Notes under the pieces: generated by a model | What the model saw: the letters and a program-made list of their open reading frames with translations, nothing else | The model's database searches: none | Told to the model about the DNA's origin: nothing | Made by a program: the position numbers and the translations under genes | Shown: positions 7,229 through 9,567 of the stretch, piece by piece | Layout of the letters: each line of letters opens with the position of its first letter | How positions within the stretch are numbered: the first letter of the stretch is position 1 | Assembly (NCBI GenBank): GCA_029884275.1 | Contig: JAOUIC010000031.1 | Span: forward strand, 1 to 9,567 | DNA: 9,567 nt | Origin: Gemmatimonadota bacterium | GTDB taxonomy: Bacteria > Gemmatimonadota > Gemmatimonadetes > Gemmatimonadales > GWC2-71-9 | Reading direction: 5' to 3'

Positions 7229-8040
7229 TCCTGCGCCCGGCGGGAATCGGGCTGGCGCTGCTGCTTTCCGCGCCGGCGCGTCTTGCAGGGCAGGTCGCAC
7301 CCGCCCGGTACGTGGCGGAGGCCGCGGCCAGACCGATCGTGGTGGACGGCAGGCTGGACGACGCTGCCTGGGGCGGCGCGGCGTGGAGCGCGGACTTCAC
7401 CGACATCGAGGGGGACTCGCGCCCGGCGCCGCGATGGCGGACGCGGGTCAAGCTGCTGTGGGATTCCACCGCGCTCTACGTCGGGGCAGAACTGGAGGAA
7501 CCCGACCTCTGGGCGACCCTCACCCGGCGTGACGCCGTCATCTACCACGACAACGACTTCGAAGTCTTTCTCGACCCCGACGGCGACGGCCTCGCCTATT
7601 TCGAGCTCGAGATCAACGCGCTCGGCACGGTGTGGGATCTCTTCCTTCCCCGGCCCTACCGCCTGGGCGGCAGCGCAGTCGACGAGTGGGATATCGCCGG
7701 GCTCCGCTCTGCCGTCGCGCTGCAGGGCACGCTCAACCATCCCGTCGATCGCGATGCCGGCTGGACGGTGGAGCTCGCGATTCCGTTCACCGCGCTGACC
7801 GCATCGGGCGTCTCGACGCCGGCGCCCGCCGACGGCACCCGCTGGCGGGTGAACTTCTCCCGGGTGGAGTGGGACCTCGAAGTGATCGACGGCGAATACC
7901 GGAAACCGACCGATCCGGCGTCGGGGCAGCCCCGGCGCGAGCACAACTGGGTCTGGTCGCCCCAGGGTGTGGTGGACATGCACCGGCCGGAGCAGTGGGG
8001 CACGGTCGAGTTCCGTGCCGCCGATGGGAGTGACCGGTGA
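7225..8040 (+). CDS. Secreted CBM9-like carbohydrate-binding protein
   Basis: A 271-residue protein consisting of a signal peptide (1-22, cleavage near LAG/Q) and one beta-sandwich of the carbohydrate-binding family 9-like type. Family markers are PIVVDGRLDDAAW (38-49), FTDIEGDSRPAPRWRTRVKLLWD (58-80), YVGAELEEPDLWATLT (85-100), HDNDFEVFLDPDGDG (108-122, acidic and likely Ca-binding), FELEINALGTVWDLFL (126-141), WRVNFSRVEW (207-216), NWVWSPQG and the closing WGTVEF. The domain fills the mature protein, so there is no attached enzyme. It probably binds sugar chains or a partner hydrolase; the ligand is unknown. The ATG overlaps the upstream TGA, and its own TGA overlaps the next GTG (8037-8040). 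A three-gene unit whose two exported neighbours include a glycosidase-like protein supports a role in glycan capture. Confidence 0.9.
   Translation: MILRPAGIGLALLLSAPARLAGQVAPARYVAEAAARPIVVDGRLDDAAWGGAAWSADFTDIEGDSRPAPRWRTRVKLLWDSTALYVGAELEEPDLWATLTRRDAVIYHDNDFEVFLDPDGDGLAYFELEINALGTVWDLFLPRPYRLGGSAVDEWDIAGLRSAVALQGTLNHPVDRDAGWTVELAIPFTALTASGVSTPAPADGTRWRVNFSRVEWDLEVIDGEYRKPTDPASGQPRREHNWVWSPQGVVDMHRPEQWGTVEFRAADGSDR
8026..8030 (+). promoter_or_regulatory. Ribosome binding site supporting GTG start at 8037
   Basis: GGGAG lies inside the end of the CBM9-like gene, 6 nt before the GTG. With the Tat motif that begins at the second codon it fixes this start and the 4-bp GTGA overlap. Confidence 0.7.
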
Positions 8041-9095
8041 GGCGACGCGACTTCCTCGGTGCGCTGGCATCGGCTGGCGCACTCGCCGGCGTACGGCCGC
8101 ACGCCAGTGGCCCGGCGGCCCGTCACTGGGCCTGGGTGCACGGCGGTAGTCAGCGCACCGTGGATGAATGGCGCCGCCGCTTTGTCCGTCTCCGTGGTGC
8201 CGGCATCGGCGGGGTGCACGTCGGTGGTGGTGATCTGGAACTGCTTTCGAACGCCGCCCGCGAGGAGGGCCTCACCTTCAGCCGGTGGATCTGGGTCCTC
8301 AACCGGAATGGCGATTCGTGGGTGAAGGCGAACCACCCCGAGTGGTTCACCGTCAGCCGGCGTGGCGAGTCGAGCCTCGAGAAGCCGCCATACGTGGGGT
8401 ACTACAACTGGCTCTGCCCCACGCGGCCCGAGGTGAGGGAGTACCTGTCCCGGGAAGTTGCGGACCTCGCCATGAATCCGGCGGTCGATGAGGTGCACCT
8501 CGACTATGTCAGGCACTGCGACGTGATCCTGCCGGTCGGGCTATGGGAGAAGTACGGGCTGGTGCAGGACCACGAGCTGCCGGAGTTTGACTTCTGCTAC
8601 TGCGACGTCTGTCGCGCCGCCTTCCGCCAGCAGAGCGGGGTGGATCCGCGTGAGCTGCCGGATCCGGAATCCGATCTCGCCTGGCGCAAGTTCCGCTGGG
8701 ACGGCGTGACCGGACTGGTGAAGGAACTTGCCCGGGGGGTGAAGGGGGCCGGAAAGCCGATCACGGCCGCCGTCTTCCCGACGCCGGCGCTGGCGCGGAA
8801 GCTGGTCCGTCAGGCGTGGGACGAGTGGCCGCTCGACGCGGCCTTTCCGATGACCTACCATGCCTTCTATAAGGAAGGAATCCCGTGGATCGGGGAGGCG
8901 ATACGGGAGGGGGTGGCGGCCGTGCCGGTCTCGGTACCGATCTTCGCCGGGCTGTACCTGCCGGACCTTGCTCCGGCCGATCTTGGCCGCGCGGTGCGTG
9001 CGGCGCTGGACGCCGGCGCGGCAGGGGTGTCGCTGTTCGAGATGGACGGGCTCACCGACGCCCACCTCGCCGCACTCGGCTCAGCCGGAGGCTGA
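8037..9095 (+). CDS. Tat-exported TIM-barrel glycoside hydrolase-like protein (GHL/family-10-like)
   Basis: A 352-residue protein. Residues 1-25 are a twin-arginine signal (RRRDFLGALASAGALAG). The rest reads as a TIM-barrel hydrolase of the hypothetical glycoside hydrolase-like group (GHL10/GHL6 type, often annotated family 10 glycosylhydrolase). Markers are an N-terminal barrel strand with GIGGVHVGGGD (56-66), WIWVLNRNGDSW, NWLCPTRPEVREYL (124-137), VDEVHLDYVRH (150-160; D156 sits where a catalytic or substrate-binding Asp is usual), FCYCDVCRAAFR (186-197), and a late strand GVSLFEMDG. C127, C187, C189 and C192 resemble the zinc-binding quartet of GH42 beta-galactosidases. Catalytic residues cannot be named with certainty and the substrate is unknown. 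It is the last gene of the TPR/CBM9 operon. Its 3' end overlaps the convergent kinase gene by 15 bp (9081-9095), so no terminator fits between them. Confidence 0.85.
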   Translation: MRRRDFLGALASAGALAGVRPHASGPAARHWAWVHGGSQRTVDEWRRRFVRLRGAGIGGVHVGGGDLELLSNAAREEGLTFSRWIWVLNRNGDSWVKANHPEWFTVSRRGESSLEKPPYVGYYNWLCPTRPEVREYLSREVADLAMNPAVDEVHLDYVRHCDVILPVGLWEKYGLVQDHELPEFDFCYCDVCRAAFRQQSGVDPRELPDPESDLAWRKFRWDGVTGLVKELARGVKGAGKPITAAVFPTPALARKLVRQAWDEWPLDAAFPMTYHAFYKEGIPWIGEAIREGVAAVPVSVPIFAGLYLPDLAPADLGRAVRAALDAGAAGVSLFEMDGLTDAHLAALGSAGG

Positions 9096-9567
9096 TTCGG
9101 TCGGGACGCTCACCCGTGCCTGGCGCCACCATTCCTCGGCCTCACGGGTGGTCCAGCTTCCCGGCACCTGCTCCAGTGCCTGGCGTAATTCGCCCACCGA
9201 CTGGAACCGTCCCTCGGGACGCTTCGCGAGGCAGCGCATGACCGCGGTCTCGAGCCCGGCGGGGAGGACCCTCCCCAGGCGCGCCGACGGCAGGACCGGG
9301 TCTCCCCGACCCTGGGCCCGCATCACCTCCGCGGGTGTGGCGCCCTCATAGGGGACTTCGCCCGTCAGCAGGAAGTAGAGCGTCACTCCCACCGCGTAGA
9401 TGTCGCTCCGCTCATCGGCCTCCGCTCCTTCCCACAGTTCCTGCGGCATGTACACCGGCGTGCCGTGCAGCATCCCGGCCTGGGTGCGGTAGACGTCATC
9501 GCCGCGCGCCGGCCGGAGCCGTGCCAGGCCGAAGTCCAGCAGCTTCAGGAAGTCGGGATTCCCGCCC
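9081..9567 (-). CDS. Hanks-type Ser/Thr protein kinase (partial, C-lobe)
   Basis: 161 residues of the C-terminal part of a eukaryotic-like kinase; the N-lobe and the catalytic HRD loop lie beyond the right edge. Visible motifs: LLDFGLAR with the magnesium-binding Asp (residue 11 of the fragment), an activation loop to HGTPVYMPQE (the usual APE reads PQE, residues 41-43), DERSDIYAVG with the conserved Asp 55 of subdomain IX, LTGEVPYEG, and RCLAKRPEGRFQS with the conserved Arg 120 of subdomain XI. The protein ends about 30 residues after the domain (WTTREAEEWWRQARVSVP), with no membrane segment, PASTA or other sensor, so this looks like a soluble kinase unless something lies N-terminal to the domain. 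It phosphorylates Ser/Thr of unknown targets; the PP2C phosphatase at 3309 could oppose it. It converges with and overlaps the glycosidase-like gene. Confidence 0.93.
   Translation of the reverse strand, partial: GGNPDFLKLLDFGLARLRPARGDDVYRTQAGMLHGTPVYMPQELWEGAEADERSDIYAVGVTLYFLLTGEVPYEGATPAEVMRAQGRGDPVLPSARLGRVLPAGLETAVMRCLAKRPEGRFQSVGELRQALEQVPGSWTTREAEEWWRQARVSVPTESASG

Noticed and set aside
6820..8082. Long open frame (420 codons) antisense to the TPR and CBM9-like genes
   Set aside because: It crosses three genes with strong motif support on the other strand and shows no domain of its own.

Overview
The window is GC-rich bacterial DNA (roughly 70% by eye, not computed) with no RNA gene, insertion sequence, CRISPR array or prophage that I can see. 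Gene content (Hanks-type kinase, PP2C phosphatase, Tat-exported glycan hydrolases, a CBM9-like protein, a His-rich TPR protein, a serine hydrolase) and coding style resemble Gemmatimonadota or a similar soil/sediment lineage such as Acidobacteriota. The lineage is an inference. Gene density is high: nine protein genes, two cut by the window edges, and no gene-free stretch above 300 bases.

Left part (1-3117). The N-terminal part of a secreted serine hydrolase of the beta-lactamase/PBP fold runs left off the edge. Across a 242-bp divergent spacer, a small lipoprotein with a coiled coil and a C-terminal bacterial SH3 domain runs right. It converges, with a 7-bp gap, on a membrane diguanylate cyclase (periplasmic Cache-like sensor, HAMP, GGEEF with an intact inhibitory site).

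Middle (3118-5568). Divergent from the cyclase is a complete PP2C-family Ser/Thr phosphatase. It is followed after 37 bp by a Tat-exported GH29 alpha-L-fucosidase.

Right part (5569-9567). Three genes form a tight operon with ATGA and GTGA stop/start overlaps: an exported TPR protein with a conserved-looking histidine cluster, a secreted single-domain CBM9-like protein, and a Tat-exported TIM-barrel glycosidase-like protein with a GH42-type cysteine quartet. With the fucosidase next door this looks like a small exported glycan-processing module without its own transporter or regulator in view. The last gene overlaps tail-to-tail by 15 bp with the C-lobe of a Hanks-type Ser/Thr kinase that enters from the right edge.

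Three upstream regions (lipoprotein, cyclase, TPR operon) share a promoter-like arrangement, T(G/T)G at -35 and a TAAGTT-like -10 with exactly 17 bp between them, followed by a G/C-rich run ending in CCC. It helps choose starts and may be the housekeeping promoter of this organism. No single dramatic new system is visible. The best leads are the TPR/CBM9/glycosidase operon and the shared promoter element.
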